Assembly: GCA_041650315.1 (NCBI GenBank)
Contig: JBAZLJ010000001.1
Span: 496,001-560,000, forward strand
Direction of reading: 5' to 3'
DNA length: 64,000 nucleotides
Source: JAGVYF01 sp041650315
GTDB taxonomy: Archaea; Nanobdellota; Nanobdellia; Woesearchaeales; JAGVYF01
Shown: positions 8,449 to 17,255 of the stretch, in pieces
How positions within the stretch are numbered: the first letter of the stretch is position 1
Layout of the letters: the number at the start of each line of letters is the position of its first letter
Translations under genes and position numbers: made by a program
Notes under the pieces: model-generated
What the model saw: the letters and a program-made list of their open reading frames with translations, nothing else
Database searches by the model: none
What the model was told of the DNA's origin: nothing

Positions 8449-8886
8449 TTATTTTCTTATTCTTTTTTTATCTTCTAAATACCAATTGAATAGCAAGATG
8501 ATTACGCCTATGCATAATGAGATGTCCGCTAGATTGAATACCGGCCAGAATCCTGTGTCTATATAGTCAATCACATGGCCTTGTATAAGCCTGTCTGTGA
8601 GATTGCCTAATGCTCCGCCTAAGATAAGTGCAGCTGAGATTTTCACATAAGTTTGCCTGAAGTAGATTGGTTTGAAGATATAGAAATAGATTATCAATAG
8701 AGAGACTATCAGCGTGGATGATGCGAAGAATATATTATTGCCGCTGAATATGCCGAAAGCTGCGCCTGTATTGGTGGTGTAATGGATTATCCCGTAATCA
8801 GGTTTTAGGATGCGTATATAATATTTGATAATCTGATCTGATAAGAGTATAATGGACGAAATCAGAAAAAAGAAGTGTCTTTTCAT
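8449..8886 (-). CDS. lspA: Lipoprotein signal peptidase (signal peptidase II)
   Basis: 145 residues, the usual length, with four hydrophobic segments. It removes the signal peptide of lipid-modified prolipoproteins at the membrane. NTGAAFGIF, GALGNLTDRL and FNLADISLC carry the two catalytic aspartates and conserved asparagines. The ATG overlaps the stop of the upstream gene by four bases (ATGA), so it is the last gene of a three-gene operon. LspA is classically bacterial; proteins with lipobox sequences in this window (25787-26134, 62852-63271) are candidate substrates. Confidence 0.95.
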   Translation of the reverse strand: MKRHFFFLISSIILLSDQIIKYYIRILKPDYGIIHYTTNTGAAFGIFSGNNIFFASSTLIVSLLIIYFYIFKPIYFRQTYVKISAALILGGALGNLTDRLIQGHVIDYIDTGFWPVFNLADISLCIGVIILLFNWYLEDKKRIRK

Positions 8887-9191
8887 TCTTGAGCTAACTT
8901 TTCCAATGCTGCTAGTCTTGCGTCAATGCTTTCCATCTTTGCTTTGATTGCGTCAAGTTTTGCCAGTATGAGCTCTGTATCCCTATTCATGCCTTCAGGC
9001 TGTCTTTGTTGCTGCATTTTTCCGAAATCCATTGCAGGTTTTTCAGGCATTCCCGGTCTTACGTGTTCCATACCCATAGGTTCTTCGGTTTCAGATTCTT
9101 TATCAAAATCGAATGCACTTTCACCATATTGCCTTTCAGGGATTGGTTCTTCAGGATGTTTCCAAAACATGACTTTATCTAAAAATGACAT
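8883..9191 (-). CDS. Conserved-type hypothetical protein with C-terminal coiled coil
   Basis: About 102 residues from MSFLDKVMFWK. The start at 9191 is chosen because AAGGTGAG lies just upstream. It has an acidic, proline- and methionine-rich middle and a heptad-like helix at the end (LAKLDAIKAKMESIDARLAALEKL). No enzyme motif. It is translationally coupled to lspA and sits between it and a membrane protein, so a membrane-associated scaffold is possible but unproven. Confidence 0.6.
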   Translation of the reverse strand: MSFLDKVMFWKHPEEPIPERQYGESAFDFDKESETEEPMGMEHVRPGMPEKPAMDFGKMQQQRQPEGMNRDTELILAKLDAIKAKMESIDARLAALEKLAQE

Positions 9192-9202
9192 ATCTCTCAC
9201 CT

Positions 9203-9976
9203 TCAATTATTAATTGCTTCATCTACCAAAGTTGCTGCTGCAGTTATTCCTTCTTTACCTGCTTCTACACCTTGAGTAAATAATTGTTTTACTAATGAAT
9301 ATGGGAAGTTTCTTAATGCTTTTATGATAGCACTATCAGGATAAACTTCGATATTCCCATTCTTTAATTCTTCAAATATGAATAATACTCCTTTATCTTT
9401 TATCACATTAGCAAATAATGCCGCGAACAACAAGCTTTTTGTCTGTTCGTCTTTCTCAGATGTTGCCGCTAAAGGAAGGTCTGTACCTAATGCGATGTTC
9501 GCGAAGTCCCTTGTAGGAGTTGCTGAACTCAATATTTTTTTGATTTGGGCATTGCTAAGATCTGTTTTTCCGATGTTAATGGTTTCTACTCCTGTGAATG
9601 CTTTGTAATCCATAAGAAATATCTTATAGTTATCGCCTATAATCTTGCTGTACTCTTTGTTAGATAATGCCTCTTTGTAGTTTGTGATCTCTTCTTTGGA
9701 TATCTCTGCAGGCAGCGATTCAGCAGCGCCGGGCATAGATTTGAACGCAGTCAGCATAAATCCGTTATCATGGAGTATGAATAACTTTGGCTGGTTCTGC
9801 CAACCTTCTTGGAAGTCTGCGACGTCTTGATATACGAAATATGCGCTCATCGCGCAGACTAATCCTAGAATAGTGATAACAATAGCAATTGCTTTGAATA
9901 TACTTTTAACTATCTTTATGATGACTGCTGAGATTATGATGAATAAGATGAGAGATATTATAACTGAGTAATCCAT
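9203..9976 (-). CDS. Membrane-anchored protein of unknown function
   Basis: 257 residues with two adjacent hydrophobic helices at 5-30 and 32-50, then a soluble part of about 200 residues rich in helices (LPAEISKEEITNYKEAL to LVDEAINN). Not recognised. It is the first gene of the lspA operon. A minus-strand TATA box (GTTTAAATAG) about 28 bases upstream indicates a leaderless start at 9976. Confidence 0.6.
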   Translation of the reverse strand: MDYSVIISLILFIIISAVIIKIVKSIFKAIAIVITILGLVCAMSAYFVYQDVADFQEGWQNQPKLFILHDNGFMLTAFKSMPGAAESLPAEISKEEITNYKEALSNKEYSKIIGDNYKIFLMDYKAFTGVETINIGKTDLSNAQIKKILSSATPTRDFANIALGTDLPLAATSEKDEQTKSLLFAALFANVIKDKGVLFIFEELKNGNIEVYPDSAIIKALRNFPYSLVKQLFTQGVEAGKEGITAAATLVDEAINN

Positions 9977-10062
9977 ATTGGGATTGAATCGTTTTTACTA
10001 TTTAAACGTTTTCTTTGAGGATTACAGGAATGTTTATATTGAAGCGCAGTTTATGTTATGTT

Positions 10063-10665
10063 ATGAGCATCCATTCACTAAATCTTAAATGGCGTAAGTT
10101 GCGCGATTGGCTTTTTAGTTCTTTAGTCCGTATGCTGGATAAATGGGATATAAGTCCTATGGGAGTCACTGATTTCAGGCTTTTCTTAGTTTTATTATTC
10201 CTGCCTGCTTATTATTATAATATTATCTTTGCGGTAATTGTAATCACTTTAGAATTCTTTTTAGATATGATAGATGGCTCGTTGGCTAGATTCCAAGGAA
10301 AATGCTCTGATCGCGGACATTTCATGGATGTATTGGTTGATGCATTAATGTATTCTCTGATGGTGATCACTTTTTTCGGCGATGCTAATGTATTGAATAT
10401 CGGGTTGAATCTCGTTTTTGTCAATTTCCTTTATCTTCTGGCTACTTTGAAGAAGAATGAAGGGTTGAAGACTGATTGGATAATCAATCCTTATCCTCGA
10501 TCAGCTTATGTGTGGTATCTTCCTATGGTAGCATTCTATGGATATAATCTATTTGAATTCAATATGATTGAGGTATCATTATTGGTATCAAATGCTTTGT
10601 CAATCTTCCTTTTCCTGTTCTATTATATTGCGTTGCGAAGCAGATGGAGCAGAACTAATCAATAA
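10063..10665 (+). CDS. CDP-alcohol phosphatidyltransferase
   Basis: About 200 residues with six hydrophobic segments. The signature D-x2-DG-x2-AR-x8-G-x3-D-x3-D is present as DMIDGSLAR followed by RGHFMDVLVD, so the metal-binding aspartates are intact. The family joins a CDP-activated lipid (CDP-archaeol in archaea) to an alcohol to make polar lipid head groups; the alcohol here is unknown. I choose 10063 rather than the earlier in-frame ATG at 10015 because the TATA-like TTTATATT at about 10031 sits about 30 bases before it. Confidence 0.88.
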   Translation: MSIHSLNLKWRKLRDWLFSSLVRMLDKWDISPMGVTDFRLFLVLLFLPAYYYNIIFAVIVITLEFFLDMIDGSLARFQGKCSDRGHFMDVLVDALMYSLMVITFFGDANVLNIGLNLVFVNFLYLLATLKKNEGLKTDWIINPYPRSAYVWYLPMVAFYGYNLFEFNMIEVSLLVSNALSIFLFLFYYIALRSRWSRTNQ

Positions 10666-10708
10666 TTTTATATATATTCTAGGTTTGATATTGTTATAGG
10701 TGATAACT

Positions 10709-10906
10709 ATGGCGAAATTCAAGATAACTCAAGAAAGAAACCTTTGCATCGGTTGCGGAGCATGCGCATCAGTATGCCCTGAGAACTGGGCTATGCAGAA
10801 AGACGGCAAATCTAAACCAAAGAAGACTGAAGTTTCTGCTATCGGGTGCAATCAAACAGCTGCTGACGGATGTCCTGTGCACTGCATACATATAGAGAAA
10901 GCTTAA
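10709..10906 (+). CDS. Single-cluster [4Fe-4S] ferredoxin
   Basis: 65 residues beginning MAKFKITQ, with AGGTGAT before the ATG. CIGCGACASVCPE gives the CxxCxxC set and GCPVHCI the distal CP, as in monocluster ferredoxins of hyperthermophiles. It is the likely electron carrier for the 2-oxoacid oxidoreductase encoded at 15481-17767, which is an inference from co-occurrence. Confidence 0.9.
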   Translation: MAKFKITQERNLCIGCGACASVCPENWAMQKDGKSKPKKTEVSAIGCNQTAADGCPVHCIHIEKA

Positions 10907-11743
10907 TCAGAATATCTTTTTTATTTCTTTCAATCTTTCCCGGTGATCAATGGATGATTTGAATATATTCCAGAATATTTTCTGCAGCCAATTTATCCAT
11001 TCATAATTATTGATTTCATAGAATATTCTTGTGTTCTTCTTGAGTTCGTCATTCCGGTATAATGCGATATTCTCCTCATTGATGAATCTAGCCACTTCTT
11101 CGTCGATTATGTATCCGCGTAGCGGCTGGTATGCATGATGTATCTCAATCTGGTCTGGATATCTTTGAATCAATGGGGCTATCTTATTCAGATTGCCGAT
11201 TGAGGCTATATTCACTCTCATTAATACCTTTAGCTTTACTCCCTGCCCTAGCAATTGCTCTAGCACATCGATGACCTTGATATTTTTTTCCACAAGGTTC
11301 AGTAACGACAGATTCCCGGAAAAACAGTATATCTGTCGTTTCGCTCTGCGTAATAATGGAACAATTTCTTGTATTTTAGATACATGCTCTTTATCATATT
11401 CTTCTATGAACGATCTCTTGTCTTCAGAAGGGATAAATTGGTAGATTTCCATGAAATCAAAATCCGTCTTTCTTCTACCTGTCTTGATCTGGTTAAACAA
11501 TCCTTCTTTGATATCATCGCTAACTATGCTGTTTGAATTGTTGAAATAAACCAGTTTGAGAGCACCTTGCGTACCTCCCCTGAACATCTTTATGCCTATC
11601 AATCCGGTATTTTCTTTTATCTGAGACGCATAAGAATCAGTAGTAACCCAGCTTTTCTTTATGAATTTGGAGATCTCCTGTATGCTTTTTGGTTCTGCTT
11701 TAACAAAGTTGATTATTTGCTTAGATATTTGTTCTGAAACCAT
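10907..11743 (-). CDS. Transcriptional regulator: winged helix plus PLD-like/TrmB-type domain
   Basis: 278 residues. Residues 1-70 form an HTH (IQEISKFIKKSWVTTDSYASQI). Residues about 125-245 resemble the PLD-like domain of TrmB-family regulators (LLRRAKRQIYCFSGN, LLGQGVKLKVLMRV, HAYQPLRGYIID). TrmB-type proteins repress or activate sugar and lipid genes in response to a ligand; target and ligand are unknown here. The TATA box ATTTAAATAAAG lies about 25 bases upstream. Its stop abuts the ferredoxin stop, tail to tail. Confidence 0.7.
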   Translation of the reverse strand: MVSEQISKQIINFVKAEPKSIQEISKFIKKSWVTTDSYASQIKENTGLIGIKMFRGGTQGALKLVYFNNSNSIVSDDIKEGLFNQIKTGRRKTDFDFMEIYQFIPSEDKRSFIEEYDKEHVSKIQEIVPLLRRAKRQIYCFSGNLSLLNLVEKNIKVIDVLEQLLGQGVKLKVLMRVNIASIGNLNKIAPLIQRYPDQIEIHHAYQPLRGYIIDEEVARFINEENIALYRNDELKKNTRIFYEINNYEWINWLQKIFWNIFKSSIDHRERLKEIKKIF

Positions 11744-11847
11744 TAAAAAGCTATTAGAATTAATCTTTATTTAAATTTTTCTAAAACACTATATCTAATA
11801 AATTAAACTAAGACTTTTGATTAATAAAACACTGCTTAGTATATGTG

Positions 11848-13032
11848 ATGAAAAAAACATTTTGCATGCACAATGACGATGTCTGTATAAGGCTTAGATT
11901 ATTCGGAGAAGAAATACGCGCTTTGCTTATTGAAAATGAATGGATTGAATGCAAGCAAGATAGTGCTGAATTCTTATTCATCAATACCTGCGCATTCCTT
12001 AGGAAAGCGGAAGATAAAGCTATTTCAAAAATAAAGAATTTAAATCTTGCTAAGCCAAATTCGCAGAACATAATAGTATTCGGATGCCTCCCAAGAATTA
12101 ATCCTGAACGGCTAAAATTAGCACATGACGGAGAGATTATCATGGTGCGCGATATCTCTGAATTCATGGCCAAATTCGGGTTTAAGAAAAAGCCTTGTGC
12201 CATAGGTCATGTGGTAGAGGATAGAAAAGAATTCCTTCCTAAAATATATCGTACACTCAATAGATTACTTCTTCATGATCCTTACTTGACTTATTTGTAT
12301 GATAAAGAAAAAGTGTATCATCTCAAAATTTCGCAAGGGTGTTTGGGCAATTGCTCATACTGCAGTGAAAAATTTGCAAGAGGTAAATTATCCAGCAAGC
12401 CTATCCATGAAATAATAACTGAATTTGAAAAAGGGTTGTCTAAAGGGTATAGGATATTCTCATTGAGCTCTGACGATACCGGCGTTTTCGGATGGGATCG
12501 AGGAGAGAATATTTCTCAATTGCTTGAGAAATTGCTTAGCTATAATGAAGAGTTTAAGATAGTCCTGACTGAATTTAATCCTCATGGATTGCTTAAACAC
12601 GAAAAAGAATTGCTTCCTTTGCTCAAGTCGTCAAAACTGATTTTTATAACAATACCAATTCAATCGGGATCAGACAGAATACTCAGATTGATGAATCGGT
12701 CTTATCAAGTATCTCATGTGGAGTTAGCTTTGGATCAGATCCGTTCTGTGAACCCTTCTATAAAAATAAATACGCATATAATCGCGGGATTTCCTGGGGA
12801 GACTCAATCAGATTATCAAAAAACATATGATATGCTTGATTCGTTCAGTTTCAATAAAGCGAAAGTGTTCGGATATTCTGATCAGCCAGGGACTGAAAGC
12901 AGTAAACTACCTGGTAAATTGTCAATAGGGATTATTGATCAGAGAGTCAAAGAATTAAAACGATTAATGCTTGTTAAAAGATTGCTCGATTTGGATTTTG
13001 TAGGGATATTGCTAAATTTGGATACGATGTAA
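11848..13032 (+). CDS. Methylthiotransferase-like radical SAM enzyme
   Basis: About 394 residues. The N-terminal UPF0004-like domain contains FINTCAFLRKAEDKA and VFGCLPRINPE. The radical SAM core has ISQGCLGNCSYCSEKFARG (CxxxCxxC), then IPIQSGSDRILRLMNR and HIIAGFPGETQSDY, which are hallmarks of MiaB/RimO/MtaB enzymes that put methylthio groups on tRNA or protein. The C-terminal TRAM domain is short or absent, so the substrate may be unusual. The ATG at 11848 is about 27 bases after ATTAATAAAAC, so probably leaderless. First gene of a four-gene operon. Confidence 0.85.
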   Translation: MKKTFCMHNDDVCIRLRLFGEEIRALLIENEWIECKQDSAEFLFINTCAFLRKAEDKAISKIKNLNLAKPNSQNIIVFGCLPRINPERLKLAHDGEIIMVRDISEFMAKFGFKKKPCAIGHVVEDRKEFLPKIYRTLNRLLLHDPYLTYLYDKEKVYHLKISQGCLGNCSYCSEKFARGKLSSKPIHEIITEFEKGLSKGYRIFSLSSDDTGVFGWDRGENISQLLEKLLSYNEEFKIVLTEFNPHGLLKHEKELLPLLKSSKLIFITIPIQSGSDRILRLMNRSYQVSHVELALDQIRSVNPSIKINTHIIAGFPGETQSDYQKTYDMLDSFSFNKAKVFGYSDQPGTESSKLPGKLSIGIIDQRVKELKRLMLVKRLLDLDFVGILLNLDTM

Positions 13033-13033
13033 A

Positions 13034-13702
13034 ATGGCAGTAATACTGATTGGCGGGGTGCCTGGAAGTGGAAAGACGACAATTGCATTGGAATTAGGCA
13101 GATTGCTCGGTATAGAGCAAATAGTGCAGACAGACACTATTAAAGAGATGTTTCAGCTGCAGGAATCACCGGAATATACTTACATAGCAACGCATAAAGC
13201 ATGGTCCTTGATAGGAGATAAGACAAAGGAGAATATAATCAAAGGATATGATTTGCATGCAAGATCATTTGAGAAGACTTTGCTAGGGCTGATAGAGCTT
13301 ACTCAGAAAAAAGGAAAAAATATAATAATTGAAGGAGTGCAGATTAACCCTGAACTAGTCTCTAAAATTCTCGCGCCGAATGTCTGTTTCTATCTTTATG
13401 TCGAACAGGATTCTGAGCATAAGAAAAGATTCAATCTCAAAAACATAAATCGGAATAAAATCAATACTGGTTGGTACGAGAATTTCGATGCCATCAAGGC
13501 TATTGATCTATATCTTAGGATGGGATTCAAAGCCAATGCTTGCCTAATAAATAATATTGATATAAGTTCTACTATAACAGAAATCATCAATCATCTTAAA
13601 GAGAAATCTTTGGGGGTGGGAAATGTACAGAGATTGCGATTATGTGATGGATTCAAGCAAGAATTATTACATAGTCAAGGGGTATCATCATCCGGGCAAT
13701 GA
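13034..13702 (+). CDS. P-loop kinase (2-phosphoglycerate kinase/AAA_33-like)
   Basis: 222 residues. Walker A is GGVPGSGKTTIALELGRLL (residues 7-25), followed by QTDTIKEMF, a long helical segment (YTYIATHKAWSL) and IIIEGVQINPELV as Walker-B-like strand. This order resembles archaeal 2-phosphoglycerate kinases and related small-molecule kinases. The true substrate is unknown. It starts one base after the stop of the radical SAM gene, and its end overlaps the next gene by 80 bases, so its last 25 residues may be dispensable. Confidence 0.75.
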   Translation: MAVILIGGVPGSGKTTIALELGRLLGIEQIVQTDTIKEMFQLQESPEYTYIATHKAWSLIGDKTKENIIKGYDLHARSFEKTLLGLIELTQKKGKNIIIEGVQINPELVSKILAPNVCFYLYVEQDSEHKKRFNLKNINRNKINTGWYENFDAIKAIDLYLRMGFKANACLINNIDISSTITEIINHLKEKSLGVGNVQRLRLCDGFKQELLHSQGVSSSGQ

Positions 13703-14480
13703 GTTATTTGTATCACGGACATTCATGCGCGATGATAATGGAATTCGTATCCATGAAAGCGGATTTAGATATACTAAAGAAGCCATCTATGATGTAATCA
13801 AAATATCGAAAAATTCTATTGTGAAACATTTCGATCCCAGATTGGCTAAGATAAAATCAAATCTGATCGGAATATGGAAACTGATTTATAATCAGCTTAT
13901 CAATGCAGGCATATCTCAGTCGGATATAGGTATTTTCGGGTCTACGCTTGTAGGATTTCCTTTATCAAAAGATATTGATTTTGTTGTGTATGGCAGGGAT
14001 AATTTGCTCAAAGTCCGCGAAAAACTTCCGAGTATAAAATCGAAATTAGGCATATGTGATATACAGCTAAAACATATTGAGCATCAAATCACCAAATATT
14101 CCATGCGGCATAGTCTCTTGACGAGTAATTTCGAAAAAATAATCCCTAATAAATGGTCAGCTCTCCAGATTAGCGATGGGATATTAAGCACGATACGATT
14201 CGCATTCAAAGATAATGAAGTGCCTGATAGATTTAATCAGGATATGCTTTCTGAAGGGATAGGCATATCTGTGATAGGAGAAGTCATCGATGTTACATAT
14301 TCAGATTTCTGCCCACGATTATTCACCATAAAATTAGGTTATAAAATATATCATGTGTCCACATATGAATGGGCATATCAATCATGCGTGAAAAAGGGGG
14401 ATCGTGTGGCTGTGAAAGGCGTTTGCATTGGAGATAACATATTTATCAATAAGTTTGAGCATGGGGTGTGGATATTATGA
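13623..14480 (+). CDS. Predicted nucleotidyltransferase (COG2413-like)
   Basis: 285 residues. The N-terminus (RDCDYVMDSSKNYYIVKGYH) followed by RIHESGFRYTK resembles the archaeal 'predicted nucleotidyltransferase' COG2413. The minimal nucleotidyltransferase signature is GIFGSTLVGFPLSKDIDFVV near residues 100-120 (GS then DxD). The C-terminal 80 residues are beta-rich (VIGEVIDVTYSDF, RVAVKGVCIGD) and may be an OB-fold. A GGGGGTGGG ribosome-binding site precedes the ATG, inside the previous gene. It probably transfers a nucleotide to RNA, protein or a small molecule; unknown. Confidence 0.65.
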   Translation: MYRDCDYVMDSSKNYYIVKGYHHPGNELFVSRTFMRDDNGIRIHESGFRYTKEAIYDVIKISKNSIVKHFDPRLAKIKSNLIGIWKLIYNQLINAGISQSDIGIFGSTLVGFPLSKDIDFVVYGRDNLLKVREKLPSIKSKLGICDIQLKHIEHQITKYSMRHSLLTSNFEKIIPNKWSALQISDGILSTIRFAFKDNEVPDRFNQDMLSEGIGISVIGEVIDVTYSDFCPRLFTIKLGYKIYHVSTYEWAYQSCVKKGDRVAVKGVCIGDNIFINKFEHGVWIL

Positions 14481-15445
14481 AAAGGTTATATCTAATCCGG
14501 CATGGAGAAACCTTGGAGAATGAAGCGGGGATTATGATAGGTACTGGTCCAGGCAATCTTTCTGAGAAAGGAATTACACAAACTAAGATGTTGGCAGATC
14601 ATTTGCAGAAATTTGATTTAAATTTGATTATCTCGTCTCCATTGAAACGCGCCAGAGAGACCTCAGAAATAATCAATAGATCTCTCAATCTCCCAGTGAT
14701 TTTCTCTGATATAATTGTGGAACGAGAGCTGGGCGAGTTGTCTGGTATAATGAGGTCAGATTGGGAGAGACTATGGGAAATGCAAGAAGATAAAATCAAT
14801 TTCAGGCCCGCAGGTGGCGAATCCTATATGGACATATTGACTCGAGTAAAATTATTCTTAGAATATATATCTGGTTTGAATGAAGAAAATATCTTAGTTG
14901 TCACACATGGGCGTTTTTTAAAGATATTACTCAATCATCTAAAAGGAGAGGATTTGCTTAAGCCAATCGCGCAAGATAATTGTTGCATCAATGTATTGAC
15001 CTATGATGATAATTTTAGAATCCAGACTGAGAACTTCAGCTTTAATGAGACAACAAAACATTATGCAGGCGCACTGGTAGTGAAAGACGGAAAAGTCTTA
15101 TTAGGACTGCGTCCAATTATCTCAGGGATAAAATATCCTGGATTCTGGTCTACATTTGGCGGTAGGGTAGAGTGCGGAGAAAACGCTCGGCAAGCAGTGA
15201 TGCGCGAAATCAATGAGGAACTAGGTGTAAACGCTGTCAATTGCCGGTTATTCTTGCAGCATCCACATCTTGAATATACTAATATCTTCCGTCATATGTA
15301 TATATGCGAATTAGATGAATATACTAATTTCAAATATACTGAAGAGATAGATTCTCGCTGGTTCGGCAAGAATGATTATGCGGCTCCTAAACTAACGCCA
15401 TCAACTCGCTATTGCATGGATTTATTTTTTAAAATATCTCCCTAA
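14477..15445 (+). CDS. Histidine phosphatase fused to a NUDIX hydrolase
   Basis: 322 residues. Residues 1-185 are a phosphoglycerate-mutase-type phosphatase: LIRHGETLENE (catalytic His), SSPLKRARETSE, VVTHGRFLK. Residues about 195-322 are a NUDIX domain: GGRVECGENARQAVMREINE followed by ELG matches Gx5Ex7REUXEExGU. The ATG overlaps the previous stop by four bases. Together it could hydrolyse a nucleotide diphosphate derivative and then remove phosphate. The fusion and its operon context suggest a house-cleaning or recycling role for the kinase and nucleotidyltransferase products; inferred. Confidence 0.85.
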   Translation: MKRLYLIRHGETLENEAGIMIGTGPGNLSEKGITQTKMLADHLQKFDLNLIISSPLKRARETSEIINRSLNLPVIFSDIIVERELGELSGIMRSDWERLWEMQEDKINFRPAGGESYMDILTRVKLFLEYISGLNEENILVVTHGRFLKILLNHLKGEDLLKPIAQDNCCINVLTYDDNFRIQTENFSFNETTKHYAGALVVKDGKVLLGLRPIISGIKYPGFWSTFGGRVECGENARQAVMREINEELGVNAVNCRLFLQHPHLEYTNIFRHMYICELDEYTNFKYTEEIDSRWFGKNDYAAPKLTPSTRYCMDLFFKISP

Positions 15446-15480
15446 ATATTTATATACTCAGCATTTAATTCTTTACTTCC

Positions 15481-16530
15481 ATGAAACAGCTGATTACAGG
15501 CAATCGTGCAATCGTGTTAGGCGCTTTGAAAGCGGGATGCAGGTTCTATGCAGGTTATCCTATAACACCGGCATCTGAGATAATGCATGACTTTGCTGAA
15601 TTGGGTTCTGGTAAGTCTTCTATTGCCGATCTCGGTAAGGAGAAATTGACGTTTATTCACGCAGAAGATGAGATTGCGTCCGCGCATATGATAATCGGCG
15701 CATCACTTGCAGGTTGCAAGGCAATGACTGCAACATCTGGTCCAGGTTTCAGCTTGATGCAGGAAGCCATCGGGTTTGGTCACATGATAAATACGCCAAT
15801 TGTTATCGTTGACGTGCAACGTGTAGGTCCAAGTACTGGAATGCCCACATTGTGCCACCAAGGCGATATACTACAGAGTGCGCATGGTTCGCATGGCGAT
15901 TATTATCCTATCGTGTTCTATCCGAATTCTGTTGAAGAATGCTATATCTATGCGATTGAAGCGTTCAATGCTGCTGAGAAAGCGCAGTGTCCTGTTGTGT
16001 TGCTTAGTGATGCTTTTCTTGCTCGTATGTATGAAAGCATTGATCTGAAGGATATCAAGACTAAGATTGCTTCACGTGTGGCCAAACCATTTGGTTCGAA
16101 TAATCCATCTATACATCATACTGGCTTATTATCTAAAAATGGAATTCCTAAAACAGTCGATTCTGAATATTACCGCGAATGGATTGCAGATTACAAAAAA
16201 AGAGTTGAGAAAGCGGCTTCGGAATTTGCATTCTATGAATATGTAGAGAATAAAAATGCGGATACTTTGATTATTGCTTATGGAATAACATCTCGTGTAG
16301 TGATGGATCTTAAGGATAAATATTCAATATTCCGCCCTATCAGGATATATCCAGTACTCGATGAGTTGAAAGCAATTGCTAAAAAGTATAAGCATATCGT
16401 AGTTGTAGAAATGAATAACGGACAATATGTACAAGAAGTAGAAAGGTTATTGAAAAGAGATGTTAAGTTCATCCCGCAGCTCGGCGGTAATATTTCGCTT
16501 GATAGAATCAAGGCGGAGTTGAAAAAATGA
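15481..16530 (+). CDS. korA: 2-oxoacid:ferredoxin oxidoreductase, alpha subunit
   Basis: 349 residues. AGYPITPASEIMHDF near residue 23, EDEIASAHMIIGASLAGCKA and GPGFSLMQEA are typical of KorA/OorA. With korB and korC it oxidises a 2-oxoacid (probably 2-oxoglutarate) to the acyl-CoA, reducing ferredoxin, or runs in reverse to fix CO2. TATA box ATTTATATA about 28 bases upstream of the ATG, so leaderless. It overlaps korB by four bases. Confidence 0.93.
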   Translation: MKQLITGNRAIVLGALKAGCRFYAGYPITPASEIMHDFAELGSGKSSIADLGKEKLTFIHAEDEIASAHMIIGASLAGCKAMTATSGPGFSLMQEAIGFGHMINTPIVIVDVQRVGPSTGMPTLCHQGDILQSAHGSHGDYYPIVFYPNSVEECYIYAIEAFNAAEKAQCPVVLLSDAFLARMYESIDLKDIKTKIASRVAKPFGSNNPSIHHTGLLSKNGIPKTVDSEYYREWIADYKKRVEKAASEFAFYEYVENKNADTLIIAYGITSRVVMDLKDKYSIFRPIRIYPVLDELKAIAKKYKHIVVVEMNNGQYVQEVERLLKRDVKFIPQLGGNISLDRIKAELKK

Positions 16531-17255
16531 CTGACAACATGCTCCGTACTGAACGGTTCCCCACACCCTGGTGTCCAGGATGCGGATTAAATTCACTTAT
16601 TATTCAGACAGCTAATGTATTCACTAAATTGAAGATGGACAAGACGAATACTTCTGTTGTTTCAGGTATTGGATGTACAGCTAGGGCTTCTGGTTTCTTC
16701 AATGTCGATGGAGTCAATGGTTTGCATGGCCGTGCGATTCCACTTGCTGAAGGCATAAAATTAGCTAATCCTGCACTTAATGTAGTTGTGATGTCTGGTG
16801 ATGGGGATATCGCGGGCATTGGCGGAAATCATCTATTGCATTCAGCTAGGCGTGATGCTGATTTGACTATTATTTGCTCAGTTAATGAAACTTATGGAAT
16901 GACTGGCGGACAGATGTCGCCTTTGACTAAAAAAGGAACTAAAACGCTTACGTCGCCTTCGGGGTCAGAGTATGAAGCGATGAATTTGCAGGGGCTTGTT
17001 AGTATGAATGCTCACTACTTTTTTGCACGGACTAGTACTGCGCATCCTGTACATATGGCAAAGTGCATCGAGGCGGCTCTTTCGCATTGCGGTTTTGCGT
17101 TTGTTGAAGTGCTTAATCCTTGTTTCACTAATCTAGGTTCACGTACTGGGTTTGGTTCTTTTGGTGAGATGATTACCAATCTTAAAGATAAGTTCAAGAT
17201 TGTTGATAACGTATCTAAACTCGCAGATGATGAATTGGGGATTGTGAAAAAATGA
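16527..17255 (+). CDS. korB: 2-oxoacid:ferredoxin oxidoreductase, beta (TPP-binding) subunit
   Basis: 242 residues. PWCPGCGLNSL near the N-terminus binds the cluster or the TPP ring region, and MSGDGDIAGIGGNHLLHSAR followed by NETYGMTGGQMSPLT is the thiamine-diphosphate/Mg site. It is shorter than typical KorB at the C-terminus but all motifs are present. Coupled by ATGA overlaps on both sides. Confidence 0.93.
   Translation: MTDNMLRTERFPTPWCPGCGLNSLIIQTANVFTKLKMDKTNTSVVSGIGCTARASGFFNVDGVNGLHGRAIPLAEGIKLANPALNVVVMSGDGDIAGIGGNHLLHSARRDADLTIICSVNETYGMTGGQMSPLTKKGTKTLTSPSGSEYEAMNLQGLVSMNAHYFFARTSTAHPVHMAKCIEAALSHCGFAFVEVLNPCFTNLGSRTGFGSFGEMITNLKDKFKIVDNVSKLADDELGIVKK

Noticed and set aside
10015..10062. 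Longer N-terminus for the CDP-alcohol phosphotransferase
   Set aside because: The TATA-like box lies inside this extension, so transcripts would start after it.
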